From: MED-G105 sp038522945 | GTDB taxonomy: Bacteria; Pseudomonadota; Alphaproteobacteria; Caulobacterales; Parvularculaceae | Length of the DNA: 64,000 nt | Assembly: GCA_038522945.1 (NCBI GenBank) | Contig: JBCBJV010000016.1 | Span: 18,795 to 82,794, forward strand | Direction: 5' to 3' | Shown here: positions 26,665-34,359 of the stretch, one piece after another | Layout: each line of letters begins with the position of its first letter | Position numbering within the stretch: the stretch's first letter is position 1 | Notes under the pieces: generated by a model | What the model saw: only the letters and a program-made list of their open reading frames with translations | What the model was told of the DNA's origin: nothing | The model's database searches: none | Made by a program: the position numbers and the translations under genes

Positions 26665-28827
26665 ATGCGCACGACACTACTCACCGCGGCCTCCGCCGCC
26701 ACTTTCCTGATGAGCACGAGCTACGCCAAAGAAGGCATGTTCACGCCGGAGCAGTTGCCAGAGATCTCCAGCGAACTGCGCAAAACTGGCCTGAGGCTCA
26801 ACCCGCGCGACCTCGCCGACCTCACCGGCTTCCCAATGGGGGCGGTGATCTCCCTTGGCGGCTGCACAGCCTCTTTTGTCTCCCCACAGGGGCTCGTTGT
26901 GACCAATCACCACTGCGCACGCGGGTCCATCCAGTACAATTCAACCGAGGAAAACAACTACCTCGAAGACGGGTTTCTCGCCGACGGACTGGCAGGCGAG
27001 GTTCCTGCAGCGCCCGGCTCGCGGGTCTATGTCACCGTGGCTTTCAATGACATTACCGATCGCGTCTTGGATGATTTGGACCCTGGCCTTGAAGGCAAAG
27101 CGCGTTTCGATGCGATCGATGCCAAAGAAAAGGCCATTCTCGCCGAGTGCGAGGAAGACCCTGGCCATAGGTGTCAGGTAGCGTCGTTTTATGGCGGACT
27201 TGAATACAAGCTGATCAAGCGCCTGGAAATCCGAGACGTCCGGCTGGTCTATGCCCCCGCTGATGCCATTGGCGGCTATGGCGGCGATATCGATAACTGG
27301 CAGTGGCCGCGCCATACGGGCGACTTTTCATTTTACCGGGCTTACGTGGCACCGGACGGGTCAGCGGCTGACTATGCGGAAGAAAACGTGCCCTACCAGC
27401 CGGAGCACCACCTCAAGGTCTCCGCTGCGGGCTTGAAGGATGGCGATTTCGTCATGGCCGCGGGGTATCCCGGCTCGACCTCCCGCTATGCCCGGCTTGC
27501 GGAAGTTGAGCATAACTTTGAGTGGTTCTATCCGACCTATGTGGACGTGGTTGGTGACTGGGTCGACACCATTGAAGGCGCGTCAGCGCCCGGAACAGAT
27601 GCGCGTATCAAGTATGAGTCCCTCATCAACGGGCTTAATAATGTCGAAAAGAACTTCATTGGCCAGATCGACGGAGCTCGGCGAGTTGGACTGGTCGATC
27701 GGCGCCGGGCGCGCGAAGCAGCGCTGAACGCCTGGCTGGCGAAGGATGCCTCCCGCAATGATCTGGGAGAGGCCATCGCCGCCGTTGATGTTCTCGCGGA
27801 AGAAAGAGCGGCCGCCCAAAAGCGGAACTTCTGGTATGGCAATGCCAAACGCTCCGCGCTTCTTTCCGCAGCCCAGCGGCTCTACCGGCTTTCGATTGAA
27901 AAGCAAAAGCCGGACGCGGACCGCGAAAGCGGATTCCAGGAACGCGACATGACCTTCTTCCGGCAAGGTCTGGAAGTATTGGAGCGCCGCTATGACCCGG
28001 TTGTCGACAAAGCGGTCTGGAAGAGCTTCCTGGACCTTTACCAGTCCGCCCCGGCAGACCAGCGCGAGCTAGCGCTCGATGCAGCGCTGAACTTTGATGG
28101 CTCTGGCTTCGAAGATCGCATCGACAGTTTTTATAGTGAGACGAGCCTCGGCGATGTTGAGACCCGGTTGGCCTTGATGGAGGCAAGCCAGGCTGATCTT
28201 GAAGCGAGCGATGACCCGTTCATCAAACTTGCGGTCGCTCTTTACGACACGGAAATCCGTATCGAGAATGAAGCCAAGGAACGCTCCGGCCGGAGCGCAG
28301 CCCTGCGCCCGCAATACATGCAAGCAATCATCGATTGGCAGAAATCCCAAGGCGCGGTGACCTACCCTGACGCTAACTCAACCTTGCGGATCACCTATGG
28401 CAATGTGCTCGGCGGATCACCGCAAGACGGCATGATCTACGAGCCGTTCACGCGCCTGGAAGGCATCTCGGCGAAGGACACTGGCGAAGCGCCGTTTAAC
28501 TCACCAAAGAACCAGCTTGATCTCATCGCTGAAGGTGACTTGGGGACATATGGCGACAAGGCCGTCGGTTCGGTACCAGTGAATTTCCTGACGGACCTTG
28601 ACTCAACGGGTGGCAATTCCGGCTCTGCGACCCTCAATGCCCGCGGTCATCTGGTTGGGCTCTTATTTGACGGCACGTTTGAGAGTGTCAATTCCGACTG
28701 GGACTTTGATCCGCGGACGACACGCACCATCCATGTGGACACGCGCTACATGCTGTGGGTCATGGAAAAGGTCGATGGCGCAGATGCCCTGATTGAGGAA
28801 ATGGATATCGTCCGCTCACGACGTTAA
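26665..28827 (+). CDS. S46-family dipeptidyl peptidase (DPP7-like)
   Basis: A 720-residue exported serine peptidase that removes N-terminal dipeptides. The signal peptide covers about residues 1-21. The catalytic triad of the chymotrypsin-like double barrel is visible: VVTNHHCA with His83, GGDIDNWQWPRH with Asp208 or Asp210, and TGGNSGSA with Ser652. The residue governing P1 choice lies in LLFDGTFES: Gly670 here, as in DPP7 (hydrophobic P1), rather than the Arg of DPP11 (acidic P1). The ATG at 26665 follows AAAGGGAG, and a promoter lies upstream. The gene sits inside an otherwise minus-strand rpmI-rplT/pheST block, opposite in direction. Confidence 0.93.
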   Translation: MRTTLLTAASAATFLMSTSYAKEGMFTPEQLPEISSELRKTGLRLNPRDLADLTGFPMGAVISLGGCTASFVSPQGLVVTNHHCARGSIQYNSTEENNYLEDGFLADGLAGEVPAAPGSRVYVTVAFNDITDRVLDDLDPGLEGKARFDAIDAKEKAILAECEEDPGHRCQVASFYGGLEYKLIKRLEIRDVRLVYAPADAIGGYGGDIDNWQWPRHTGDFSFYRAYVAPDGSAADYAEENVPYQPEHHLKVSAAGLKDGDFVMAAGYPGSTSRYARLAEVEHNFEWFYPTYVDVVGDWVDTIEGASAPGTDARIKYESLINGLNNVEKNFIGQIDGARRVGLVDRRRAREAALNAWLAKDASRNDLGEAIAAVDVLAEERAAAQKRNFWYGNAKRSALLSAAQRLYRLSIEKQKPDADRESGFQERDMTFFRQGLEVLERRYDPVVDKAVWKSFLDLYQSAPADQRELALDAALNFDGSGFEDRIDSFYSETSLGDVETRLALMEASQADLEASDDPFIKLAVALYDTEIRIENEAKERSGRSAALRPQYMQAIIDWQKSQGAVTYPDANSTLRITYGNVLGGSPQDGMIYEPFTRLEGISAKDTGEAPFNSPKNQLDLIAEGDLGTYGDKAVGSVPVNFLTDLDSTGGNSGSATLNARGHLVGLLFDGTFESVNSDWDFDPRTTRTIHVDTRYMLWVMEKVDGADALIEEMDIVRSRR

Positions 28828-28849
28828 GTCACACACGCGAGAAAAAAAG

Positions 28850-28883
28850 AAAGGCCCGGCGGGAAACCACCGGGCCTTTTTTT
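28850..28883. terminator. bidirectional rho-independent terminator
   Basis: The stem AAGGCCCGG(C/T).../..CCGGGCCTT is followed by seven T on the plus strand and preceded by an A-rich run, so it works in both directions. It lies 23 bases after the S46 gene stop and 20 bases after the rplT stop on the other strand. Confidence 0.9.
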
Positions 28884-28902
28884 GATTCTGTATTTGATCC
28901 GC

Positions 28903-29259
28903 TTAAGCGAGGGCCGCTTTTGCCTGATCGGCCAGGGCCTTGAAGGCCTCGGGCTCACGAACGGCGAGATCGGCGAGGACCTTGCGGTCGACCTCGATAC
29001 CCGCTTTCGCGAGCCCGTTCATAAATCGGGAATAGACAAGGCCTTCCATCCGGCAAGCAGCATTGATCCGCTGGATCCAGAGCGAGCGGAAATTCCGCTT
29101 CTTGGCGCGGCGGTCGCGGTAGGCATATTGACCGGCTTTTTCGACAGCCTGGTTGGCAACGCGGAAGGTATTCTTCCGGCGGCCGTAATAGCCCTTGGCG
29201 TTTTTGATTACTTTGCGGTGACGGGCGTGCGCGGTGACGCCTCTTTTGACACGTGACAT
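28903..29259 (-). CDS. rplT: 50S ribosomal protein L20
   Basis: A 118-residue, very basic ribosomal protein of normal length and sequence (ARHRKVIKNAKGYYGRRKN, YAYRDRRAKKRNFRSLWI, AACRMEGLVYSRFMNGL). L20 binds 23S rRNA early in 50S assembly and in many bacteria represses its own operon. It follows rpmI by 13 bases. infC, the usual first gene of this operon, is absent here. Confidence 0.98.
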   Translation of the reverse strand: MSRVKRGVTAHARHRKVIKNAKGYYGRRKNTFRVANQAVEKAGQYAYRDRRAKKRNFRSLWIQRINAACRMEGLVYSRFMNGLAKAGIEVDRKVLADLAVREPEAFKALADQAKAALA

Positions 29260-29272
29260 CTAATGGGTCTCC

Positions 29273-29473
29273 TTACCGGTCGTAGGGCATGTAGCGTTTG
29301 ACCAATACCGCATCGGAATCGGACAAAATGTTCGTTCCGCGGTTCTGGCGAATGTACTTGCCATTGTGGCTGATAAGGCGGTGGCGTTTGCCGGCCACAC
29401 CGTGCTTAATCTTGCCGGACGCAGTAAACTTGAAGCGTTTGCGCGCCGACTTCTTGGTCTTCATCTTCGGCAT
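29273..29473 (-). CDS. rpmI: 50S ribosomal protein L35
   Basis: A 66-residue basic ribosomal protein with the standard start MPKMKTKKSARKRFK and GKRHRLISHN in the middle. It heads the rpmI-rplT operon, with AAGGAAAAC before its ATG. A good promoter lies about 130 bases upstream, leaving a leader of about 120 bases long enough for L20-type autoregulation. Confidence 0.98.
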   Translation of the reverse strand: MPKMKTKKSARKRFKFTASGKIKHGVAGKRHRLISHNGKYIRQNRGTNILSDSDAVLVKRYMPYDR

Positions 29474-29601
29474 TTCGTTTTCCTTGGTCTAAGCCCTTGA
29501 TTTTGCGGGGCTGGTTACGCAGGCGAAACACCCGCGCGGTCGGCCACCAAGGCATGCCATTCTCAAATCCTGAGAGCCCGGCGACCTGTTCAGAGCCGCG
29601 G

Positions 29602-29629
29602 GTTATAGCGCGAAAAGTGTGGGGTGCAA
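29602..29629 (-). promoter_or_regulatory. probable promoter of rpmI-rplT
   Basis: On the minus strand TTGCAC (29629-29624) and TATAAC (29607-29602) are separated by 16 bases. Both boxes are close to the sigma-70 consensus. Transcription would start near 29595 and give a leader of about 120 bases with a small TCTCA/TGAGA hairpin. Confidence 0.65.
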
Positions 29630-29634
29630 GGGAT

Positions 29635-29886
29635 TTACCGGAGAATTTCGCCGGTAAGCACCGCACCATCAGGGTCGCAGCGCTTGCAAGCACGAAAGCC
29701 GTTGGCGCGGGCCTCAGCCGGGAACGCGGCAAACAAGACATTTTTCCGGTGAGGCCTGCCTGGGCAGGACGGCCGACAATAAATCCCCGTCGTCTTCACA
29801 CATGACCAGAACGCGCCGTCGGCGGCCTGGTCGCGGGTCTCTATGGCGGCCCATTTCTCATCGTCGGTGATGTAAGCATTGGTCAT
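29635..29886 (-). CDS. stand-alone Ada-type zinc-binding methyl-acceptor domain protein
   Basis: An 83-residue protein equal to the N-terminal domain of Ada. It has TTGIYCRPSCPGRPHRKNV and GFRACKRCDPDG, which provide all four zinc cysteines; the first of these is the methyl-phosphotriester acceptor in Ada. The AraC, O6-alkylguanine transferase and glycosylase parts of other Ada proteins are missing. The length and normal start suggest a genuine stand-alone form rather than a truncation. It could repair phosphotriesters or sense DNA methylation, but it has no DNA-binding helix-turn-helix of its own. The next gene downstream is rpmI. Confidence 0.85.
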   Translation of the reverse strand: MTNAYITDDEKWAAIETRDQAADGAFWSCVKTTGIYCRPSCPGRPHRKNVLFAAFPAEARANGFRACKRCDPDGAVLTGEILR

Positions 29887-29989
29887 GGCGACAATGTAAC
29901 TTTGAAGACAGATCCGCGCCGCCCGGAAATTGCGCCTACTAGAAAACGTGCTTTGCGATACCTTGACGCCAGAGCGCAGCGATGATGCT

Positions 29990-30388
29990 TCAAACCCTTT
30001 CGCAAGCCTGAGATACAGCGAAGGTCTCACGCTTTTCGATGAACGTCGATCCAATTCGATAGCTTGTCTCGACATGAGCCCGACGAAGACCTTCAAATCT
30101 TATGATTGCTTCGATGGCGTCCCCTCCGATGGTGTAGCCGACGTTAAAGTTGCACTTCATTTGTTCGCCCTGGATTTTGACAATCATTCCACCATTTTTC
30201 CGATTGAAGAAGCGAATCCGACCAACCCAATCTATTTTGGAAACAAGAGCTTCATTTTCTATTGTAATATCGATCTGCTTTATTGGCTCAGGAAAATTCA
30301 TAATTTCTACTGAATTCAGCTGTGATTTGAGATGTGTTACTGTCATTATGACTAAAACAATTGCAGGAAAGAAAATCACCGCTTTCAT
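29990..30388 (-). CDS. hypothetical exported protein in an AT-rich patch
   Basis: A 132-residue frame with a hydrophobic N-terminus (AVIFFPAIVLVIMTVTHL), either a signal peptide or a membrane anchor, followed by alternating charged and hydrophobic segments (DITIENEALVSKIDWVGRIRFFNRK) that suggest beta strands. No family is recognised. The DNA here is visibly richer in A and T than its neighbours, and the ribosome-binding site is weak, both consistent with acquired DNA. An overlapping plus-strand frame is also open, so the coding call is moderate. Confidence 0.5.
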   Translation of the reverse strand: MKAVIFFPAIVLVIMTVTHLKSQLNSVEIMNFPEPIKQIDITIENEALVSKIDWVGRIRFFNRKNGGMIVKIQGEQMKCNFNVGYTIGGDAIEAIIRFEGLRRAHVETSYRIGSTFIEKRETFAVSQACERV

Positions 30389-30510
30389 AATCTAGTTACA
30401 CCAATTTTTATAAGTGTTTATTGAAGGTCAAAGGGACAGGCAAATCTGGCATTCTCTCGTTCAGCATGGCCCAAGTTAAGTAAATATTGCAGTCTTCTGC
30501 GGCAATTCTC

Positions 30511-30541
30511 GTCGAGGGATTCCCGCTTTGTCGGGAGTGAC
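30511..30541. repeat. short palindromic repeat-like element
   Basis: GGGATTCCCGCTTTGTCGGG folds into a 7-bp stem (30519-30525 with 30532-30538) and resembles the ATTCCCGC...GCGGGAATGAC hairpin elements dispersed in many proteobacterial genomes. It is a single, slightly degenerate copy six bases past the stop of the tetR gene on the minus strand, where it might also help terminate transcription. Confidence 0.45.
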
Positions 30542-30546
30542 AGACG

Positions 30547-31239
30547 TTAGGATGGCGCTCCCTCCAACGATGACGCCACCGCATTGACGATGATTTCGAT
30601 CTGTACCCAGACGTCATCGATCGGCTGCATGAGGAACCCGTCGGCGACCGCAATCGTGACGATACCGTGGACCGAGGCCCATAGCGCGCGCGCTGTCTGG
30701 CGGCGCCTGGTCTCATCCTTTGCGCCCGGAAATCCGGCAAGGGCGTTTTCGATCACGTCAAAAAGGGCGGCCTCTTTGGCGAGGTACCAATCGGGCGGCG
30801 GCTCGGTCCGACTGCGATTGAAGGCGAGCGTTGACTGCCAGCGGGTCTGGTGGGTGGCGACAAAATCCAGATAGGCCTGGGCAAGGACCAGCATCTGGGC
30901 GCGGGGGTTGGCACCAGCGGCCTGGGCCGCGGCAAGGGCGGCGCGCTCCGCCTCCAGCAGATCGTCATAGGTCTTGCCGTTCACGAGCCGGACCAGATCA
31001 TCGAGATCACTGAAGAGATTGTAGATCGAGCCGACAGAAATTCCGGCCTTTGCCGCCAGCGGCCGCGCCTTGATCGCGCCTAGGCCCTCGGTCGACATGA
31101 CGTCCGTCGCGGCGCGCACAACCCGGTCGCGCACCTCGGGGTCAAACCCCTTCCGGCCCACCGATTTTGCAGGCTTTTCTGTGACACTCATCTCGTCGGT
31201 ACTCGCCATGGGTGCGTCCGTCATTTCACCACTGCCCAT
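30547..31239 (-). CDS. TetR-family transcriptional regulator
   Basis: A 230-residue repressor-type protein. After a 25-residue polar N-terminus comes the TetR helix-turn-helix (about 30-85): DRVVRAATDVMSTEGL, then LAAKAGISVGSIYNLFSDLDDLV. The C-terminal ligand/dimer domain contains TARALWASVHGIVTIAV, like the TetR_C_33 type. It is divergent from pspA-yiaAB, and three copies of TGAAC-N3-GTTCA lie between the genes; one is 35 bases from its own start. It very probably represses both itself and pspA. The inducer is unknown, perhaps a membrane-active compound. Confidence 0.9.
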   Translation of the reverse strand: MGSGEMTDAPMASTDEMSVTEKPAKSVGRKGFDPEVRDRVVRAATDVMSTEGLGAIKARPLAAKAGISVGSIYNLFSDLDDLVRLVNGKTYDDLLEAERAALAAAQAAGANPRAQMLVLAQAYLDFVATHQTRWQSTLAFNRSRTEPPPDWYLAKEAALFDVIENALAGFPGAKDETRRRQTARALWASVHGIVTIAVADGFLMQPIDDVWVQIEIIVNAVASSLEGAPS

Positions 31240-31273
31240 ACGTCATTCCTTTAACCATGTCGCAAATTTTTTA

Positions 31274-31343
31274 TGAACGTTGTTCAATTTTAATCTTGAA
31301 CATAGTTCATAAACTGCTAGATTGTATTTGTGAACAGCGTTCA
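31274..31343. promoter_or_regulatory. three identical palindromes, likely operators of the TetR regulator
   Basis: TGAAC-GTT-GTTCA at 31274-31286, TGAAC-ATA-GTTCA at 31297-31309, and TGAAC-AGC-GTTCA at 31331-31343 (the last extends to GTGAAC/GTTCAC). All share the same 5-bp arms with a 3-base spacer. The middle copy overlaps a possible -35 TTGAAC (31296-31301) with TAGATT 16 bases on, facing pspA. The position between divergent genes and the identity of the arms make autoregulation and pspA control likely. Confidence 0.8.
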
Positions 31344-31391
31344 CGACCAATCGGATCGACAAATCGCGATCGCAACAGTGAGTAAGGAGCC

Positions 31392-32084
31392 ATGTGGAAG
31401 ACCATCACGACTATCATTCTCGGCAAGCAAAACCGTGCTGAGGAACGCCTGATCGAAGGCAATGCCACGATCATCATCGAACAGAAACTGCGCGAAGCAA
31501 CGTCGGGCCATGAAACAGCCAAGCGCACCCTCGCCGCTTTGCTCGCCCGCACCAAAGCCGACCAGCGGCTTCTGGATGGGGTCGAAAACCGCATAAGGGA
31601 TCTGGAAGCCCGCACACGCAAAGCCATTGAGGAAGGCAAAGACGCCCTCGCCCAAGATGCCGCGCAAGTGCTCGCTGATCTGGAAAACGAACGCACTGTT
31701 CGCCGGGAAGCACTCACCCGTGCTGAAGAAAAAGCCGCCCGGATGCGCCTCGCGGTGGAACGCACCGAGCGCCAGTTGATTGACCTCAAACAAGGACTGA
31801 TCACGGCCAAGGCCATCGAATCTGAACGCTCATCCATGAAGGCGATCAAGGGTGATTTGTCAGCCAACTCCGCCATTCGCGAAGGCGAAGCGGTCCTCCA
31901 ACGACTGCTCGCCAGCGATGATCCGGTTGAAGAGATCGAAGCTTTGGAAGAACTCGAAGCCAGCCTCAAGGGCGATAATGTAGTCGATCGTCTGGCTGCG
32001 GAAGGGTGCGGGCCTGCCACCAAGGTGCGCGCCGAAGACATCTTGCAACGGCTTGGCGGGGCAACCGCGCCGGCGACATCCTGA
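31392..32084 (+). CDS. pspA: PspA/IM30-family protein
   Basis: A 230-residue, highly charged, almost wholly alpha-helical protein with long coiled coils (about residues 35-160). It starts MWKTITTIILGKQNRAEERL, an amphipathic helix of the type PspA uses to bind stressed membranes. PspA/IM30/Vipp1 proteins form ESCRT-III-like rods that protect the inner membrane. Normal pspF, pspB and pspC genes are absent; control is instead by the divergent TetR gene. AAGGAG precedes the ATG. The yiaAB-like gene follows after 43 bases with a perfect Shine-Dalgarno, in the same transcript. Confidence 0.85.
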   Translation: MWKTITTIILGKQNRAEERLIEGNATIIIEQKLREATSGHETAKRTLAALLARTKADQRLLDGVENRIRDLEARTRKAIEEGKDALAQDAAQVLADLENERTVRREALTRAEEKAARMRLAVERTERQLIDLKQGLITAKAIESERSSMKAIKGDLSANSAIREGEAVLQRLLASDDPVEEIEALEELEASLKGDNVVDRLAAEGCGPATKVRAEDILQRLGGATAPATS

Positions 32085-32127
32085 TTTTCCGTTCAACAGC
32101 ACTTGTCAGTAAAAGGAGGACTTTATC

Positions 32128-32391
32128 ATGCTGGAACATTCAAAAACCTGGATTACCTTCAACTATGCCTGCGTCTTTGTCGCGTTTGTGATGTTGGGGC
32201 TGTCGCTCGTCCTGATGCCGGTCAATCTTGCGACCAAGGGCTATGTGGCCATGGGCGTTATCTTCCTGTCGGGATCACTGGTCACCTTGGTGAAGACAAT
32301 GCACGATTTGCGGGTCTCCCAGGATGTTAGTTCCAAGATTGAGCGCGCCAAACAAGACAAGCTCTTGCAGGAATTCGTTCAGAATAATTAG
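32128..32391 (+). CDS. YiaAB-type two-helix inner-membrane protein
   Basis: An 87-residue protein with two transmembrane helices (about 14-32 and 40-57) joined by a short loop, then a charged cytosolic tail (KTMHDLRVSQDVSSKIERAK). The pattern of Trp-Ile-Thr-Phe entering helix 1, Gly-Tyr-x-x-Met-Gly at the loop and KTxxDLR after helix 2 fits the YiaA/YiaB domain. It is co-transcribed with pspA, so it may be the membrane partner that PspB or PspC supplies elsewhere. AGGAGGA lies seven bases before the ATG. Confidence 0.8.
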   Translation: MLEHSKTWITFNYACVFVAFVMLGLSLVLMPVNLATKGYVAMGVIFLSGSLVTLVKTMHDLRVSQDVSSKIERAKQDKLLQEFVQNN

Positions 32392-32430
32392 GGCGTGGGC
32401 GGAAGCTTACTCAAGCGAGCCAGGCGGTGA

Positions 32431-32727
32431 CTATGCGTCGCCTGTTTCGTCTTCACTAGGCTCACCTTCGCCCGCATCGCGAAAATAGGCTTCAACCTTT
32501 CCCTTGATCTTCATGGTCAAGGGATTGCCTTTGCGGTCAACGGTCTTGCCGACGGCGACTTTGATCCAACCCTCGGAGATACAATACTCTTCGACATTGC
32601 TTTTTTCATCGCCGTTAAAGCGAATGCCCACATCATTTTGCAGCACCTGTTCATTGTAGAACGGGCTGCGCGGATCAATGCTGAGCCGGTCCGGCAGGGC
32701 GATGTCGTTTTGATTATCGTCAGTCAT
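32431..32727 (-). CDS. DUF3297 family protein
   Basis: A 98-residue cytosolic protein that matches the DUF3297 family along its length: LPDRLSIDPRSPFYNEQVL, VGIRFNGDEKSNVEEYCISE, GWIKVAVGKTVDRKGNPLTM, KGKVEAYF. Function unknown; the family is common in alpha- and gammaproteobacteria. The C-terminal 15 residues are acidic and probably disordered. The ATG at 32727 is preferred over a TTG two codons earlier. It converges on the pspA-yiaAB unit. Confidence 0.9.
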   Translation of the reverse strand: MTDDNQNDIALPDRLSIDPRSPFYNEQVLQNDVGIRFNGDEKSNVEEYCISEGWIKVAVGKTVDRKGNPLTMKIKGKVEAYFRDAGEGEPSEDETGDA

Positions 32728-33023
32728 GGCCAAAGTCTGCTTACGACCTTCAAGAGCGTAGCGAAGGTGCGTTCGTTGGGCACGAATTTGCGAAGTAAAT
32801 CAACCGATACCCCTTGAGGAAGGAGCCAAGGATGGGGATAATTTGCTGATCGTGGTATCAATATCGCGCCCGCGCCATGGGCATCCGGTAGTATTCGCGA
32901 AAGCGATGAGTAAAAGGTCGCACAGTGACAGTCTCTTGCCCAAAACCTGACGCAAGATTTCACAAAGCGAGACCCTCCCATACCGCAGCAGAGGCGCGCG
33001 GCCCTCAGTCCATCCTGAACTGG

Positions 33024-34010
33024 ATGCGGACGCCGGATTGCGCCGCGACGGCGGTCTGGCGGTGCACCGCTCGGTTGTTGACCACATTGGCCCTCGCTTC
33101 TTTGGTGATAAGCGCTTGCGCGTCATCGCCGCCACCTCAAGAAGCGAGACCGCCTTCAACACCCGTCGCGGTGACGCCTCTATCGAAGGGGTATCTGGGA
33201 CGGCCAGTGGTCCAGGTATCTGTTAATGGCCAAGGGCCTTTTGATTTTTTGCTCGATACCGCCGCGACGACAACAGCGATCTTTAAGAATCTCCAGGCAG
33301 CGCTTGACGTTGACACAGAACCGGTTCGGCAAATCCGAGTATTCAGCTTGTCAGACATTGAATCCAAACCGGTTGCCCGTCTTGATACGCTCTCTATCGG
33401 CGGACTTTCTTTCAACGAAATTGATGCAGTCATTTTTGATGATTGGGGGGGCCAAACGCCAACACCGGCGGGCATTATCGGCCTCGACATTCTGACGGAC
33501 TATTTTCCCGTCATCGATCCGGTCAATGGTCACTTGTCACTCTATGCCAAGGATACCCCGCCCTGGGAGTTAATTGCCAATTGGGATAAATCTGAAATGT
33601 ATACGGATAGTTTCGGGTTTGCCGGCTTGTCCCTTTATCTTCTTGAGGCGAGAATTGGATATAAGCGGTTTCCGCTCCTCCTGGACACGGGGGCCAGCAT
33701 CAGCATTGGTAATGTGGCATTGGTTTCGTACCTGCCGACATTTCCAAGGCGTGAGCTTCCCAGCGGAGAGACGACCTTGAGCGGCGCTAATGATATTGAA
33801 ACGATCGTCATGCTGTTGCGTGCGACCAACGCTCGAACCGGCGGCATCAGTTGGGAAGATGTTGAATTCTACATTTCTCGAGCATCGATCTTTGAAGAAT
33901 TGGGGTTCGCAAGCGAGCCCATCGGCATTCTCGGCTACCAAGAGTTTTCAGAACGAGGGTTTGCCCTCGATTTTGAGAACAACCAGTTCTACCGCGCGCC
34001 TAAACGATAA
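33024..34010 (+). CDS. lipoprotein with two retropepsin-like aspartic protease motifs
   Basis: A 328-residue protein with a lipoprotein signal (ASLVISACASS, Cys32). Two similar lobes follow. Lobe 1 has FDFLLDTAATTT with Asp78, and lobe 2 has FPLLLDTGASISI with Asp221. Each is followed by a hydrophobic ILG or similar flap region (GIIGLDIL, GILGYQEF), as in retropepsins. Viral retropepsins are homodimers with one DTG each; here both are in one chain, as in pepsin, but the first motif is DTA. It is probably a periplasmic, outer-membrane-attached peptidase or a degenerate relative. No partner gene is apparent. Confidence 0.75.
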   Translation: MRTPDCAATAVWRCTARLLTTLALASLVISACASSPPPQEARPPSTPVAVTPLSKGYLGRPVVQVSVNGQGPFDFLLDTAATTTAIFKNLQAALDVDTEPVRQIRVFSLSDIESKPVARLDTLSIGGLSFNEIDAVIFDDWGGQTPTPAGIIGLDILTDYFPVIDPVNGHLSLYAKDTPPWELIANWDKSEMYTDSFGFAGLSLYLLEARIGYKRFPLLLDTGASISIGNVALVSYLPTFPRRELPSGETTLSGANDIETIVMLLRATNARTGGISWEDVEFYISRASIFEELGFASEPIGILGYQEFSERGFALDFENNQFYRAPKR

Positions 34011-34359
34011 AACGCCGTGGCCAAATCAATCCATAATTGAGACAACGCCGAAGGGAACCCACCAAGAGATCCATCAAAGAACAGGAGGGTCAAAGCCACG
34101 AGCTGCGGCCACTTCTTTGTGATCCGGCACCAGGCTTACCTCCATGGCTTTCCGGGAGGCCGACGTCGGAACTCATTGATTTCGTGAAAAAACCCGGGAT
34201 CGCCAAAAGGCGGCGGCGCGCGATGCAGCTAATGGGCAGCTAATGGAATGCATAGGCGAAGGCGCAAACTATCACGTTTCGGCTAAGTCTTTCCCTGATT
34301 TTAACCTGATTGGGTCACCCTCCCTGCAATCCTGGACGAGAAGGGGAGCACGGACCGCC

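Noticed and set aside
29635..29886. Truncated ada gene
   Set aside because: No trace of the AraC or methyltransferase parts in the flanking DNA, and stand-alone domains of this size are known.
29930..30313. A plus-strand frame in the AT-rich patch
   Set aside because: Lacks a signal peptide or motif; the minus-strand frame has a better N-terminus. The choice is not certain.
30511..30541. A pure terminator of tetR
   Set aside because: There is no T-run on the minus strand; it fits dispersed hairpin repeats better.
31274..31343. SOS (LexA) boxes of the GAAC-N4-GTTC type
   Set aside because: The spacer is three bases, not four, in all three copies, and neighbours are TetR and PspA genes rather than repair genes.
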